64,000 bases of DNA from Takifugu bimaculatus (GCA_004026145.2 CP034990.1:6907812-6971811); one strand, 5' to 3'; positions 22,387 through 36,197 are shown, counted from the first letter of the stretch. A program made the numbers and translations. Notes: generated by a model from the letters alone, not told the origin.

Positions 22387-25300
22387 CATACTCATAGAGG
22401 GCTGGCTGCTTGTCTCATGTTCCTGCTCATCATCCTCAGCAAAGGAAGTGATGAAGGAGCTGTCAGCAGCTGAAGATGACATGGATCTACTGCAGGAGGA
22501 AGAAGAGTGAGAAGAGCCCATTCTGGCCTGAAGCAGCCCACAGGGACAGATCTACCTGTACAAGTGCAGGTTGAGTGGCCCCAGCAGGCTGGATGAAGAC
22601 AGAGGGGAGGGGGCGGAGCCAGAACTCAGGGCTCCTTGTTTAAAAGGACCGGAATGATCGAAGGCTGAAACGGCAATCGACGCTCGTGTTCGAGCACCTA
22701 AACACACAGGGGTCATGGATGAGGTCGCTGGGCCTGGGTTGTGATTGGCTGAGTGAGGGTCAGTGGTCACCTCTACTCTTCATGATGCAATGCACGGCCC
22801 GGTCACTGATGGCCGCGTCACTGGGCTGGATGTCCAGAAATGGTTTGTTCCCTACTCCCATGGACACCAACTCCTTCAGGCGCAGCTCTGACAGACGGGC
22901 AGATGGGCGGAAGGTGAGGGCACACGGTCAACCAGGCAGACAGACAAGCAGTGACCTCTGACCCTTACCTTTGTTCCTGGTGGCTTGGGCCCAAAGGATT
23001 CTGGCGATATCAGTAGTCCAAGTGTTCTTTACTTCCTCTGTTGGGGCTTGTAAGATGAAGGTGTTGCTCTTGGACCTCCTTCTCCTGAACCAGACCTCAA
23101 ACTGCAGCCCATTGTTCCCAGTGGACTCCGTCAGACCCACATCTGCCGTCTGTAGGACAAGCAGGAACTGAGCCAGAGCTGCAGGTCCAAATCCAGACTC
23201 AGAGAGTTTGAACCCAGTCTCACCTTAAAGGATTGTTTGTAGATGAAGACATCGAGACCCCCTTCCATCTTCTTGGGTTTGCTGAACAGAACAAGTTCCT
23301 CGAACAGGAAGACGTGACGCTGACTCTTCCTCCTTCCAGTCCAGATGGTGAACTCGTCCTGTCGGATTAGCTGACCCTGCTCTTTAAGGTTCACCTGCAG
23401 GGATGGAGGAAAGATCTGAGTCAACACCTGCTTGTCTGCCATCTGATTGCTCTGCGTCCAACTTACATCACAGTCTCTGATGGCGTCCATCGCCAGCAGG
23501 TCATTACCATGGCGGAGCTGGAACTTGACCATGCTGGTCGCGTCCTGCAGTGTTGAAAGCTCCGCCTCCTGAGAGGCGCTCACCTCCTTCATGAGATCAG
23601 TGAGGAGCAGAGCGTATTTACTCATCCTCTGAACAGGTTTCAGCAGGTAAGACGACAGGTCCATCTTATCTCCTAACTCCATCTGCTTCTTCTGACAGAC
23701 AGAAACAATCCACACAGTTATTTCAAGATTTCTTCAGCATAAGGGAACTTTTAATTTGTTTTCACTCACTCTGAAGAACTCAGTTCCATGGCTGGCCAGC
23801 AGAGCATCGGACTTGGGTTTGTTTTTGCTGTACAGAGCATAGAGATCGAACTGTTCCTGCTGCTCACACACACACACACACACATACACACACACAAATG
23901 ATGTAAAGTCAGAGTTATTTTGTAGCGTTAGAAGAGGAAGAGGTCCAGCAGCTGTTCGGAGGAAACCATCAAGAGGTGGAGACTGACGAGAGATGAAACT
24001 CCCTTTGAAATTGGAATCAACTTCTAGTTCTGCCTCACTGGTTCTGAATGTTGCAACAGTGTGTGTGTGGGTGTGTGTGTTTGTCATACATGTCTCAGGA
24101 AGCAGTGAGGAGCTCTCAGTGGGTGTTTCCAGCAGGACTCCAACTCTTTTAGGAAAAACTGACTGTGGAATTCCAAGAGCTTCTCCAGATTTCCAAAAAC
24201 CACCGAACGCTTGCCCCTTAGGTCCTGAGGAAGGTCAGCTCGTTCCATCTCGGGAAAATAGTGATGGATGATATAATGCAAAGAGCGCACATATTCTCGT
24301 TCTGTGGTCACCATCTCCTCCACGATGTGCCGCAGCTTCCTGTGTGCCCACACAAACACGCAGACAAACACATGAGGATGAGTTCCCTGCATCTCGGTAA
24401 AATCACCCACGTTCATCCGGCTGCTGATTACCCACCCTCCTTTGTGTTGGGGTGCTGCTGGACTGCTGCTGCACCTGGGGCTGTTTGGTGTTCTGGGGCT
24501 TTGTTGGCCGACTCCTGACCAGCCGTGAGAGGAGGACAACCTTGGGCTCAGTGAGCGATCAGTGACCTCCGTGCTGCTGACCTCCAGGCCACGAATGAAA
24601 ACACCTGTGTGTCCTCTGCGAACGGGCGCGCTGACGGTGCGAGGACACGGCCCACAAGCTACCCCCTCGGTGGTGGAGGGACAGTCAAAGCTCTGAGTCT
24701 TCCTCAGCATCTGCCGCCTAGTGGAGGAGGAGGTTGAGTTCAGGCGAGGGATGCTGGAAACGGAGGAGCAGACGCCCACTTTCTCCTCTTTGGAGCTGCT
24801 ACGGAACAAACGCTGTAGGAGTGGAGTGTGCTGAGGGGTGCCAGAAGAGGAGGTGAGAGCAGGGGTGGAGGTGCTGTGGAGGAGGGAGGAGGAAGGAGGA
24901 GTTGTAGTATTACTGATCTCCTCCAGGGGGCAGCAGGTATCACGCTCCCCCCAGAGTTCTGATAATGTTTTCTTGCTTAGGGCAGAGACGGAGCGTCGCC
25001 TGCTGGCAGAATGTTGAGTCCTGAGTGCTGCCTCCATTTTCCTGTCAAATACTTTTTTAGTTTCCTGACACTTGGACCAGGCAAATTTCCACTGCCGGAG
25101 ACCCTGCTCCCCTTGCAGCTCCGTGGCCTCCGCCTTCATCTCCTGGAAACAGCTATCAGGAATTGGTGGGTGCAGTTGTTGGTACTCTTCCAGGGATGTA
25201 ATGGCAGCTTGGCACCTGTCTGGTTGAGTACAGTCCTCCATACTAATGCCAGCGAGGTGTCGCAGACCTTCCAACGCCCAGCCATACGCCTGTACACAGA

Positions 25301-28300
25301 CAAGTCACGTGATGTGAAGATGTCATCATGTCTACAAGGTGATCGATGTGCATGAAGGAAAACTGTAGTTAGTTTTGAAATGGGGTGTCAGGGTCACATT
25401 CACGTCGGAAACAAGCGTCCAACCAAGAGAAAAAAGAGGAGCCATAGAAACAGTAATGACACAGATTAATCTGGTTGATCCAAAATACTGCAGCAGTGAT
25501 CAACAAGTGAGATCAGGTTGCACAGCCTTGAGCTTCTAAAGTGAGATTTCTAAATACCTACAAGCTCCTCCATGCCAGCGTTCAAACTCTTAAAGACCTC
25601 ACAGTACCAGATCACCCTGGTAGATCACTTCTCTCTGAGTGTGCAGGTGTAACCGTGGTAACCAGTAGTTTGGAAGTTACAATAAGAAACAGATTTTGCA
25701 GCTACCAGACTTTCCTTTGGTAGGAACCAGATCCCAGTTACGTTCTGGAGACGCCAACTCTAATTTTAAACGTAAACGTTCTGAAGATTTAATTTGGAGG
25801 TGAATTATCTCTTAGTCAGGCTGCTATAGCTTTTGGTGCATGTGTGTTCTAATGTACAGCTATCGAATATCCTGAACAGTGCATGACTGACGAAATACAG
25901 AGACCTCTCAAAGTCTGACTGACCCTTGTCATGGACACACAGATTACAGTACTCAAATCAGATAAATCACGGTGACTGACAATGACGCTGACAATGAAAC
26001 ACATGGACCATCTCACAGTAGGTCACTAGGTCAGTGCGCGCGTGTGTGTGAGAACTGGACAGCTGCAGTCATCATGCATACATCAGCCATGCCCAAGCAA
26101 ACACGCCCACACACACAGTAGAAACACAGAGGTACATATGAAGGGGTGGAGAGACGGACAAGGAGACTTCCGGTTATCCATGAGGTTTAGGCAGAGACTC
26201 CACTGGGCAGCTAGGATCCGGGCCAGCTAATGGATCGCTGCAACCTGGATGAAGGGAAACCTACGGTGACTCTTTTTCTTGTGGGGACAGTGTGGCTGCA
26301 GAAATCCAGACCAATTCCAGCAGGAGGGAAGAGGAGGAGATGATGAAGAGCAGGACCTTCTTTACAAAACTGGGTTGTTTTTTACTGAACGATCGAACAG
26401 CAAAACACTTGACATCAGGATGGATTTCACAGCTTCCACAAATGTCCTTGGTCGCTTTTTCACGTGCAAAACAACATGACAGCCTGTGATAAACCAACAC
26501 ACAACCTAGGACAATAGAGGGACCAACTCATCCCACAAACGCTACGCGTTTAATCTTCACAACTGGTGCGACCACACAAGCTGTCAACTTCTTCAAGGTC
26601 TGTCCACATGTGATCCTGTGTCTCTGATCAAACAGTGGCCATAGGACACATGTAAATGTTTACAGACTCACACCGCAAACTGTTTTAAGGAGATGGAAAT
26701 GGTGACGTGTTCAGTGTTAAGAACCTAAATCAAATCTTACACGTCCAACATTCTTTTGATCCTCTTCTGAAGCACTGCAGCCAATCAGAACACCAGGTAT
26801 CCTGATGTAAAGAGCCCCCAAACACACACACACACACACACACACACATGCCACACAAACAGACTTGAGATAGAGTCAAACTGGTGCCAACTTAAACAGC
26901 AGATGCAAACAACAACACAGCTCTGTGCTAACTAAAAAACTACCAACTACACAAGTAAGATTAAATGTAAGAGTAGATAAAAGTACCGTTGCGTGTCGGG
27001 TTGAAGTCCTGCAGATGACTGAGAAGCTATGAGTTGCAGCTTGACCACACAAACAGACACCCCGCTCACACACACACACGGCGCCCTACCCCAATTCACA
27101 CGATGAATGGCAGATGGGCGGTCCCAGGAGGGGGGGGGTGTCACCACAGCAACAAAGACTTGAGAAAGGAGTGAAAAAAGGAGGAGGGAAAACTTGGCAC
27201 TGGAGTATTACCTGGACTACACACACTTACCACCCACACATACCTTTCACATCATGTTCCAGTCTTCCACAAAAAATATTTGGGAAACAGGCAGTAAGAA
27301 CTGAGAACGTGTTCCGATGTACTTCCTTTTTAAACGTGAACCTACACTTACTGCTGAGTATTTAGATGCAAACATTTGTAGAAGATATTGAGAAACTTAT
27401 GCTAAACTCCGCAAATATTCTGGCAGAAAGGTGAAAGTTCTTTTTCAGGTCATTTTGGTATGTGGTATTGGGTTGTTTGTCAAATGTGTGTGACTATATT
27501 TAAAAGACCAGGGGTCTGAAAGGGGAAATAGAAAATTCCCTGCAAGCCAGGGAAACATGATGATCCAACAGCAAACTGCTGCTGTGCTGAAACAACACGT
27601 GTGGTACCAGCAGAGGCAGCAGTGGAACATGTGTGAGGCTGGACTCCACAGAATGGTGATGCCTGAATAACACCCTCTTTTACTGTGACTGAAGCACATT
27701 TAGTATGATGCACCTGACTAGCATTTCTCACATTGCCAATAATCTGTGGGTCTTTTCTGGTTGACTTAGTGGGCCATACTGAACATGAGCAACAGTGTTT
27801 CTTTACCTGAACTACCCACAAACCGCTCATCTGAACTGCAGTCCTTTGATTACCCCCCATTGTCCATTCTTGCTGTAAAAATAACAGAACTGAATGTCAG
27901 GACATGCCAGGCTCCAGTATCCACAACAGTGCTGACAGTGTGCCCCCCCATTCACCCACCCACCACACCCATGACCCCATACAAGCTGCCATCTCCCCTG
28001 TGGGAGCAGCAGGAGCAGAGAGGGGTTGAGTAGGAGAACGGGGTTAAACAAACTTGGCTCTGTTTGTTACTCATCAAAGGACTCAACATGACTTTAGTGA
28101 GCTGCACATCTGTGTGTTTAGGCTGTGCCCCAACAGGAGACACAAGCATCCTGTTCCCCCCCAGCCAGCCAGTCAGTCAGCCAGTCAGTCAGCCAGCCAG
28201 TCAGCCAGCCAGCCAGGCAGCCCGTCAGTCAGTCAGTCAGTCAGTCAGTCAGTCTGTCAGTCTGTCTGTCTGAGCGAGCAGATTACCTGGTCTAAGAAGC

Positions 28301-28593
28301 GGTACAGTCGAACGCTCCTGTCAATGTTTCCACCTGTGCTTTGGACTCGCTGAGAGAAGTCCTGGAGACGGGTCCAGAACTCTTGAATTCTGACCTCATA
28401 GGCCTGCAGACCTACTGTAGACAGATCAGACCAACGGTCCAGACTCCTTAACAACTCCTCACCCCGGCTACAGTGTCCCTGCATAGATAAAGGCAGAGGG
28501 GGGGAGGGGTGAGAAAGAGAAGGGAGAGAGTAAGACACATGGGGGATGGGGGAGCAAGAGAAGGCAGGAGGAAAACACACTCACAGTTTATTT

Positions 28594-28667
<74 letters not shown>

Positions 28668-30006
28668 GTGTGTGTTTCATACATATGCAGTTGTGTAGAA
28701 ATCTTTGAAGTTCAGTTGTTTTTTGATGAGCAGCGCCAATGAATCTTCATGTTCTTCAAAAGCCTGAAGCTGAACCTCACCAATCTGCTGCAACCACAGT
28801 GTCACCTGAACACACACACCCACAGACACAGATATACACATTCATCATCATGTTGTTAAGAGTCTATATGTAGGTGTTTTGTGTGTGTGTTTTTGTGTGT
28901 TACAAGCATGATTTTGATACATTTGTTCCTGTGAGACAACAGGTCAGACCTGCCACAGTGGCAACATTAAATGATGTTTATGTGTCTTTATTGAAGTTTC
29001 GGTTGTTAAACGGATCAAGACTGACTTCATAATAATAATGATAGTAAACTACAATAGTAAAAGCCCACATTAAAAAAGGATAACCCCTGTGGTGCTGTGT
29101 AACCTATGTGTAATGAACCACTATTTTTGGCAGGTTGTAGAAGCTCATCAAGGTGATTTTAAATACATATGTCACAGGAACCTGACTTGCATCACTGGGT
29201 CTGCGGAACCCTCACGCAACCATCATGTGGATCAGAAGTAAAGTATGGTCCAACTCAGAAAGGATGGAAAAATACAAAACCCTGAGCAGCAACAGTGAAT
29301 TTGTGATTGTGTGGCGACTGTTGTGGTGACCCACCTCACTGAACGCCTGTTCCAGCCTGCCGAAGTCCTGGATGAAGCTCAGCTCCTGGGTCTTGCAGTT
29401 GGACAGAGTCACCAGGCTGTGGAGCAGCTCATCTACTTCGTTATACAGGGTAGACACCTTCTCCACTGCCGCCCGCTCCTCTTCTACCACACTTACACCG
29501 CGGAGCCAAGACAGAGAGGCTCCACCCTCCTGCTGCAGCTGCACCAATCGGCTGTCCTCCAAGATGCTGCGCATCACCATTTTGTATTTTGCCAGCAACA
29601 GCTCAGCTTCCTGGGAAAAGTTCCAGGAACTTCAGAAATGTCCGGTAGATGTCTTTGCAGTGTTACCTGTTGCAAAGTTACCTGAGCTTCAGCTGGCAGA
29701 GGTGTGGCCTGCAGGACGGTGATGGTCTCCTGAAGCAGTTGGATGACATTTTTACATTGAGAGCTCAACTGCTCCACCCTCTGGAACACAGAACCACAAC
29801 CCGATCAACAGGAGAGCACACCAGCGTGTGTGTGTGTGTGGGTGTGTCTGTCTCTGTGTGTGCTGACCAGTCGGAAGTACAACCAGTGGTTCTGACTGAA
29901 AGTCAGAGAACCTCCGAGCTGGGCAGGAACCTGCTGAAGATCCACGCGTGTGTGAAGAGACTGGAGAGAATGCAGCACCTCCACCTGAGACAGGCCAGAG
30001 ATAAAC

Positions 30007-30044
<38 letters not shown>

Positions 30045-32730
30045 TCAGTCAGCAGTGTGCAACATGACATATCAACTGTAGGATCAGATTGATAATATTT
30101 ATCATCAATGTTATGAGATGTTAGATGTTAAATGGTAGATGGTAAAGAGCCATTTTGCCTCTTTATGGTGTCTCTATCTGGTTTTGACCTGATGAGCTGA
30201 ATGCACCTCACCTATGGTCATGGCCACACCCACCTGCCCAGCCATTTCCTCTCTATTCCTGACCCTAACCCTGCTAAAGAGAACTGCTTTAATACCATGG
30301 AATCGTGTCCTCTGCATCCTCTCCTTTTACTACAACTAACCTCATTTCCTCTCAAACTACATGTATAGGTCTACCTCTGTCCCTCCAAAGTCAATGGACT
30401 ACATGTCTGTACCTACGAACAATCCTGCTAGTAAAATAAGACTTGTGAGAAATCTACGCTTAATGACTCTTATATCACTCCTACACACGGGTCATCGGAC
30501 TATTGTATGGAGGATGATCATGTGACCACGTTTCACCTGTGTGCCCGCAGGTTTGTCTACGTGCAGAGATGGGTCCTTGTTGACCAGCAGCAACACGCGG
30601 TGAACAGCGCCTGGTGTGGTCTTCTGTTAAACACACACAGAGTAATGTGCATTATGAACTCGGTGGCAGATTGACTTTGATTATTCGGTACATCAGTTGT
30701 ATTCCATCTGCTTTCAAACCCACATCTGCTTCTGGCTCCAACTTACATGGAGGGACCTGAGTGCTGAGAATATGATGGGAAGAGGCGTAGTTCCACGGGC
30801 ATCGACCAGCACTGTGAGGCCCAGCACTTGCACCTCCTCCCTGTGACGCCAAGTAATGAATGTGAGAGATGGAAGAATGAACACACAGCCAAAAGACTCA
30901 AGGGTTTATCTGCCACGCCAATCAACACCTGCATGAAATGGCATGATAATTATTGATCAGATCAGAGTAATAAGCTGATATCACTACCTGAGGGTGGACC
31001 GATAGTACAGCAGAAGACGCAACAACTCAGCTTCATCGCAGTCTGGATCGGACCACACGCTGCTCCTGGCTGAGATGGTCAAGAGTGCTCGACCACCTCT
31101 GTCTCTGCTGCCTGAGGAGGATCCTCCAAACATCAATAACGTCGAAACACCTAGAGCAGATAACAGAAGTGTGTCATCTTACCTGGTAGACACACTGCTC
31201 CAGACCTCAGCAGCACGGTGTAGAAACTGGTTTGCCGAGTCTGGGTACACTGGGCAGCCTCTGGTTCCTTTAGACTGGGATCAGCAAGGAGACTGGCAGC
31301 TGTGGTAGGCAGGTAAATGAGATCGGTGACTCGGTGACAGTTTGGAGGCTTCATTTATTGACATGAAAACAAGAGTGGGACGGACAAAAGTACCTTCACT
31401 GTTAATCTCCGTCGCTCCTTTTACATCAACACCTCCATTCTGCTCCTCTTTCTGTTGACTCTTAAACCCCTCTTTAGTCCCGGGAGATGGAGGGCCCAGC
31501 ACAGTCTTTTCCTTTTCAGAGTAAGAGTCTACAGACTCTGTTTGGTCTGTATTCTTTTCACAAAAAGAACCATCACTGCACATGTTGGCACATGAGTCAA
31601 CATCCTGACTTTCTGCTTTCCTTTTGTCTTCTATCATCAGTTCATCTTCCTGTAATCGGTCTCGATTCGGCTGAATTATAACCTGAACCTCCTCTTCTAT
31701 CTCCACCACCTCTGCTAGCCCATCTTCATCAGGTCTCTTCACCATCCGACTCGTTCCGCTCTCCCGCTGTGTCCCTCTCTTCCACCGGCTCCTGCACTTG
31801 CTCTTCAATCATGTCGTTCTTTTGCTGTTCTTTACAGTCTGAATCGTTACCTCCTGATTCTTTTGCAAACATCCAGGACTTCTCTTGACAGCAGCTGTCG
31901 CCCCGCACTTCGGAATGAGCAGGAGGGGAAGCTGAGGTTTGTGAATTGATTTTAGAATCGGACCACGAGGAGTGTCTGGCACCACTAATGTGTACGTTAG
32001 TGGGTTCAGGAGTGCGTTTTACAGGAGGAGTGTTCTGAGGGGCATGTGGGCTGGTCCTGACTTTGACCTGTAGGCTTAGGGACTGGGTTAAAGAACCTTT
32101 CTGTGGTGAAAAACTGGGCAAGGGCACATACTCACCCTCAGTCTTCTCTTCCTCATTGCTTTTTAGCGATTGGTCACTTTTCTTGGAAAATGGGAGCAGT
32201 TTGACATCATTATGGAAGGAATCTGATTCTCTGTTGGGAATAGCTGATGTGTTAATTAAGCCATCTCTGTCTTTTCCAGAGGAGTCCTTTTTGTCTTTTG
32301 GGCCGTGGGCCAGGCTGATAAATTGTGGGTAAACCAGGTCCTCCCAGGGGACCCTGAATACATCTCCATGACCAGAGAGGAGGCAGCGCTCTCTGCGTCC
32401 ATTTTGCCGCTCTTGTTCCCCGTTGACAGATTCTAACCAAGCCATGCTAAAGAGGAAGCACAGTGCTATCTCTGATTCCTTCTGTTTGGCCACATGAAGG
32501 CCATTGGATAAAATGCTGCACAACAGCAAAGGAGGCTTGGAGCTCGCAACTGCCCAGCAGGAGGTTGTGCTGATTGCTTTAGGAGAAGGAGTGACTGAGG
32601 GAAAATCCGGCAGGTAGACGTCTGATCGATGGAAAGGCTCCTGGTCCAGAGGACTGAGCTGAACAACTACCTTCTCATGAAGGCAAACAGGCCAACCTTC
32701 AGAGTGGAACGCCACACCACAGATCTGCAC
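21834..32730 (-). CDS. plekhg4: Rho guanine nucleotide exchange factor PLEKHG4 (puratrophin-1), 5' end not certain
   Basis: The protein should activate Rho-family GTPases at the actin cytoskeleton. In coding order: an acidic low-complexity N-terminus (32730-31394); a CRAL-TRIO-like region over exons 31299-31183, 31111-30988 (GRALLTISARSSVW), 30840-30747 (QVLGLTVLVDAR), 30623-30537 and 29984-29868; spectrin-like helices (about 29784-28287, WLQQIGEVQLQAFEE); one large exon 25289-24436; the DH domain (about 24338-23467, TTEREYVRSLHYIIHHYFPE, YLLKPVQRMSKYALL, QLRHGNDLLAMDA); the PH domain (about 23398-22970, FEVWFRRRRSKSNTFILQ); and a C-terminal tail with VSMGVGNKPFLDI, ARTRASIAVSAFDHSGP and LGPLNLHLYR that matches PLEKHG4 specifically. 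Three small exons then lead to the TGA at 21836-21834. The exon at 32730 begins right after an acceptor, so the ATG is upstream (see 43616-43621). The reading frame breaks near 31735. PLEKHG4B and other MCF2 relatives fit the tail less well. Confidence 0.9.
22344..22384. repeat. GT microsatellite in a 3' intron of plekhg4
   Basis: About 40 bp of GT between two small C-terminal exons of plekhg4. Confidence 0.93.
25290..28286. other. 3-kb plekhg4 intron
   Basis: It separates the last spectrin-like exon (RLYRFLDQ) from the large exon starting AYGWALEGL. Human PLEKHG4 continues without a gap at this point, so no exon is missing. It holds short CA and CAGC/CAGT repeats and no recognised gene. Confidence 0.75.
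28158..28276. repeat. CAGC/CAGT tetranucleotide array next to an exon donor
   Basis: About 120 bp of mixed CAGC and CAGT units ending in CTGT units, only about 10 bp beyond the splice donor of the plekhg4 exon that ends at 28287. Frames through it give only Ser-Gln-Pro repeats. Confidence 0.9.
28597..28674. repeat. GT microsatellite in plekhg4 intron
   Basis: Almost uninterrupted GT, one C variant near 28663. It lies just downstream (in the sense of plekhg4) of the exon ending FYTTAY at about 28685. Confidence 0.95.
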
Positions 32731-33209
32731 CTAGGGTGGAACACAGGAGGCGAGTGGAAAGGCCATTAACACTAATTATGGTGTTACAGTTCTCCGGCAG
32801 CAAGCAGCACAGTTTAGACACCTGTAATTTTGACAGATTATACAAGGTGATCTTGTGCTTTGTGTCATTCAATGAAACTATTATTTTGATAATTGTAGTT
32901 AATTAGGGGTTCTTATTCTGTATGTTGACCTTTTCTTCTAAATGCGTTAATATAAATAAAGGCCAAAGGTTAATGTTAAAGCTTCCACTTGAACATTTTC
33001 TGAACAGCTGCAAATGCACATACATATTGTATAACATAATCTCTTCCGTGATTAGAATAGAGGGCACCACTCGGTTACAGGTAGGTAGGAATATTAAAAG
33101 GGTTCATTTGTTTCAATTTGATGATTATGACTGACAGTTGGTGAAAGAGCAAAGTTCAGCAACAAGAATACTGCCGAAAAGAAGGGAAAAAAAGGCTTCA
33201 ACTCAGAAA

Positions 33210-33568
33210 TTTTGGCTTGCTTACACAGCACTCCAAGTTGTTGTGGCTCCTCGTGCATGAATGGCTGCAGTAATGCAGCCTGTCATGGAGGTGATCAGTC
33301 AGGGGCCCTGTCGAGATGTTCTGGAAGCCCAGGTTGCTCTGAAAGTGACCTTCATCTGTCTGACTCTGGGGTCTCTGATCTTCCTCTTCACCTTAGATTT
33401 TCTCTTGACTTCTGGCCAGATCAGTCTGAGTCTCAATGCTCTGGTTCTGGGACAACTGAATTTCAGGTTTTTGTTGACTATCAGCCATAATAATCAAAAT
33501 TAAGAGAACAAAAAAGTTTCCCAATTTAAAAGGACTTTTTGATGATATATTACTTTACTGAGATGTGC
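33210..33568 (+). mobile_element. DNA-transposon-like remnant, copy A
   Basis: Shares a diverged block with 42880-43080 on the other strand: a TTGTTGTGGCTCC-like start, CTGCAGTAATGCAGCC, a GTCATGGAGGTGATCAGTC block and GGAAGCCCAGGTTGCTCTGA. The right part ends with AATCAAAATTAAGAGAA and TTTACTGAGATGTGCC. The frames through it are not conserved between copies. Confidence 0.5.
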
Positions 33569-34239
33569 CAGTGTGTTGATATGGAACATATCATGCTAGC
33601 GTGTTTACCCTGGCAACAAACCTGATGTTTTGGTACATTAATCATGTGACTAATGATCAGCACAAAGGAATTCTAATGTAGTCGGATATACAGTGTTTGG
33701 TAATAGTTCTCTCCTGACACCTGAACAATACACTCTCTGTCTGAATCAGTGGGAGTCACCCAGTGGCAGCCCGGCGAGTGACAATCACCTGAAAAACTGA
33801 TGGATCAGCAGGCAAGAACAGACAGGTGCAGGCGATTGAAAGACTGAGGGTGGAGAGGTAGAGTTCACATGGTGACATGTTCTTACCCTGTTGGGGTCAT
33901 ATTGCTGCCTTAGTACCGGAATAATTTTGTTATTTTATTTCCAAATAATAACTGTGCATTTCTGATGTATAACTGAAAACAGTTCTGTTGAGGTTAGTAG
34001 AGATTCAGATTCTCTTTACTACATTCCAAATTCTGAATCACTCCTTATAACCCCCTGAGTCACTGCTTCTTCTTATTTCTACATTCTCCTCTCACATCTG
34101 TTATGTCCAAAGGCTATAATGTGCAGGAACCTGAGAAGGGGGTTCTGACTCAAGTACTCAACCCTACGGGATAGTCTTTCTTTCTACTTGAGAGAACTTC
34201 ATGAAATCAATCATTTGTGTAATGTGTAAATATTAGGAG

Positions 34240-34560
34240 CATTCTAGAATCCTCCTGACCTACGAGGCTCTCATAGGCCAAGCTCCGTCCTATCTGGAGA
34301 AGCTGAAAGCGCCACATCATCCCAGTTGACGGCTCCACTCTCAGTGTTGGTTTACTGGTGGTTCCCAGAACCCAGAACAGTAGAATGGGTGGCCCAGCTC
34401 TATCAGCCCCCCTGCTGTGGAACCAGCTCCCTGTCCAGGTACAAGGGAATGACTCCCTCTCTGGTTTAGGGTGTAGCCGAAAACCTTCCTCTTTGACAAA
34501 GTTTAGTCTCCTCTAATCCTGTTTCTCTACCTGGTCCCCTGACATGAACCTGGTCCTGAT
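34240..34560 (+). mobile_element. LINE remnant, C-terminal end of reverse transcriptase ORF
   Basis: The plus strand reads LLTYEALIGQAPSYLEKLKA, then a stop, then GSQNPEQ and SISPPAVEPAP-like stretches, as in the C-terminal end of fish L2/Rex-type LINEs (a TYKALxGxAPxYL-type motif). Stops show it is inactive. Confidence 0.6.
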
Positions 34561-35289
34561 TATGGCCCACCCCTGATTCCTCCTGTTAAAAGAAGCTTTG
34601 GGGTTTAACTGCACACAGACATAGCTGATATATGCAGTGTATGTCTATATGCAGTAATTGGGACCATTTCCTCGGTAACCTGAGGACCTGACAGAGCACA
34701 GTCGATAATTTTGACAGGACAGTATAGACGCACCAATTATAACAGAATGTACCTAGATAAAAGCTAAAGACTTTACCAGCTGGAATAGGTGTCACCAAGG
34801 TCATGTCTCAAACTTTCCAACATCTTCACTTCATCTGCCAGCAGAAATACAGAAACTACAGATTGAAGGAGCTACAGTGAGAAAAATGTATGCGGTGAGT
34901 GCCTTTCCACACCTGCAGTTTTATTTCAGAACTTATTTAGGATTTATTTAGTAACTTTTTTATTTTTTCTGTGGGTCAGTGGGCAAGAACAGACAAAGGA
35001 ACATGTCAGTTAATGTAACATTAGTGTCAGGGTGGTGAGGATCAAATGTTCATGAAGAAGAAAAGCAGTTGTGAGAGCACACATGAAGAATGTTCTCTTG
35101 GGAAAGACATGAACTGGCGTGTTCTCAAATGTTTCTCCTTCAGTCTGTGCTGAATGTTCTCGATGTGACTCAGTCCAGCACGGCTCACTTCCAACAACTG
35201 GCAGCCAAATGTGGACCTGAAGCTAATATTAGCAGCAGGATATCAGATGGCACTGAGCTGCAGTGGATGGTGAGATCACATATGGAGCT

Positions 35290-35790
35290 GCTAACATCAA
35301 CACGCACACACACTCTTGTACTTCAATCTTTGTGAGGACTTTAATAGACGTAATGCATTACCCAGCTCGTTACCCCCAAACCATCCCAACTAACCTCCTA
35401 ACCCCAACCCTAACATAATTCTAACATCATCCTAAAAGCCAAGTATTAACAATCATAGACAACAGTCCTTTGAAGTTGTGAGGAACAGCCAAAATGTCCT
35501 CACTTTCCAAAAAGGTCCTCGCTTTGCGATTATAATGAGTATTTTGGTGCTCTATGTGTAGCAAGCACAAGGACACAAACACAAACCAGCCCCTCACCCT
35601 AACTAAACCCTAATCCTAACTAGTACCTTAAACTAACTCAATCCTAATCGAAACCTTCCCATCCTCTTGGAATCCTGAAACACACATTTGAAGGTCTGAG
35701 GACACGGCCATATTCTTCCCTTAAAAAAAATGTCCTCACTTTGCAGATGAAATTTGTATTCTACTTGTGACACACACGAGCGCGCACACA
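35290..35790. repeat. Dispersed 'cctaaccc' repeat, two tandem copies
   Basis: Two successive copies (about 35290-35545 and 35560-35790) of the family also seen at 1215-1450 and 8345-8560. Each has a CA-rich end, runs of 'ctaaccct', and AAAATGTCCTCACTTT. The first has TTTGTGAGGACTTTAATAGA, nearly identical to copy 1. Confidence 0.65.
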
Positions 35791-36197
35791 CACACCTGCT
35801 GCTGCAGTATCAACCAGAGACATTTGTGATGAGGCAAAAAAGGAAATAAAAGTAAAAAAACGATTTTATAAAGTAAAGCTGAGGAACTGACATATATCGC
35901 AGGTGATGGTTTGATGTGTTTACATTGGTGCTGTGATAAAAGACGGATGCTAATGTTTAAATTCCATTCAAGTACGATCTAATTCACTGTCACAACACAG
36001 AGTTTAAGCCATCAAACATTTTCTGGAATAGAACAAAGCAAAGCGTACATTATCTTTATGATTATTGAGGGTAACTACTAAAAGTTGCCTCCTCACCACG
36101 GGGAGCAGCTTGGAGACTCACGACCATCTGATATCAGAGGTTTGGACTCTCCCTCACTTTGAATACAGAATTTCTTGTTTCTGTTCTGACAGGTTCC

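Noticed and set aside
33261..33503. Hydrophobic 80-codon plus frame, possible membrane peptide
   Set aside because: It lies in a dispersed element that recurs at 42880-43080, where the frame is not kept.
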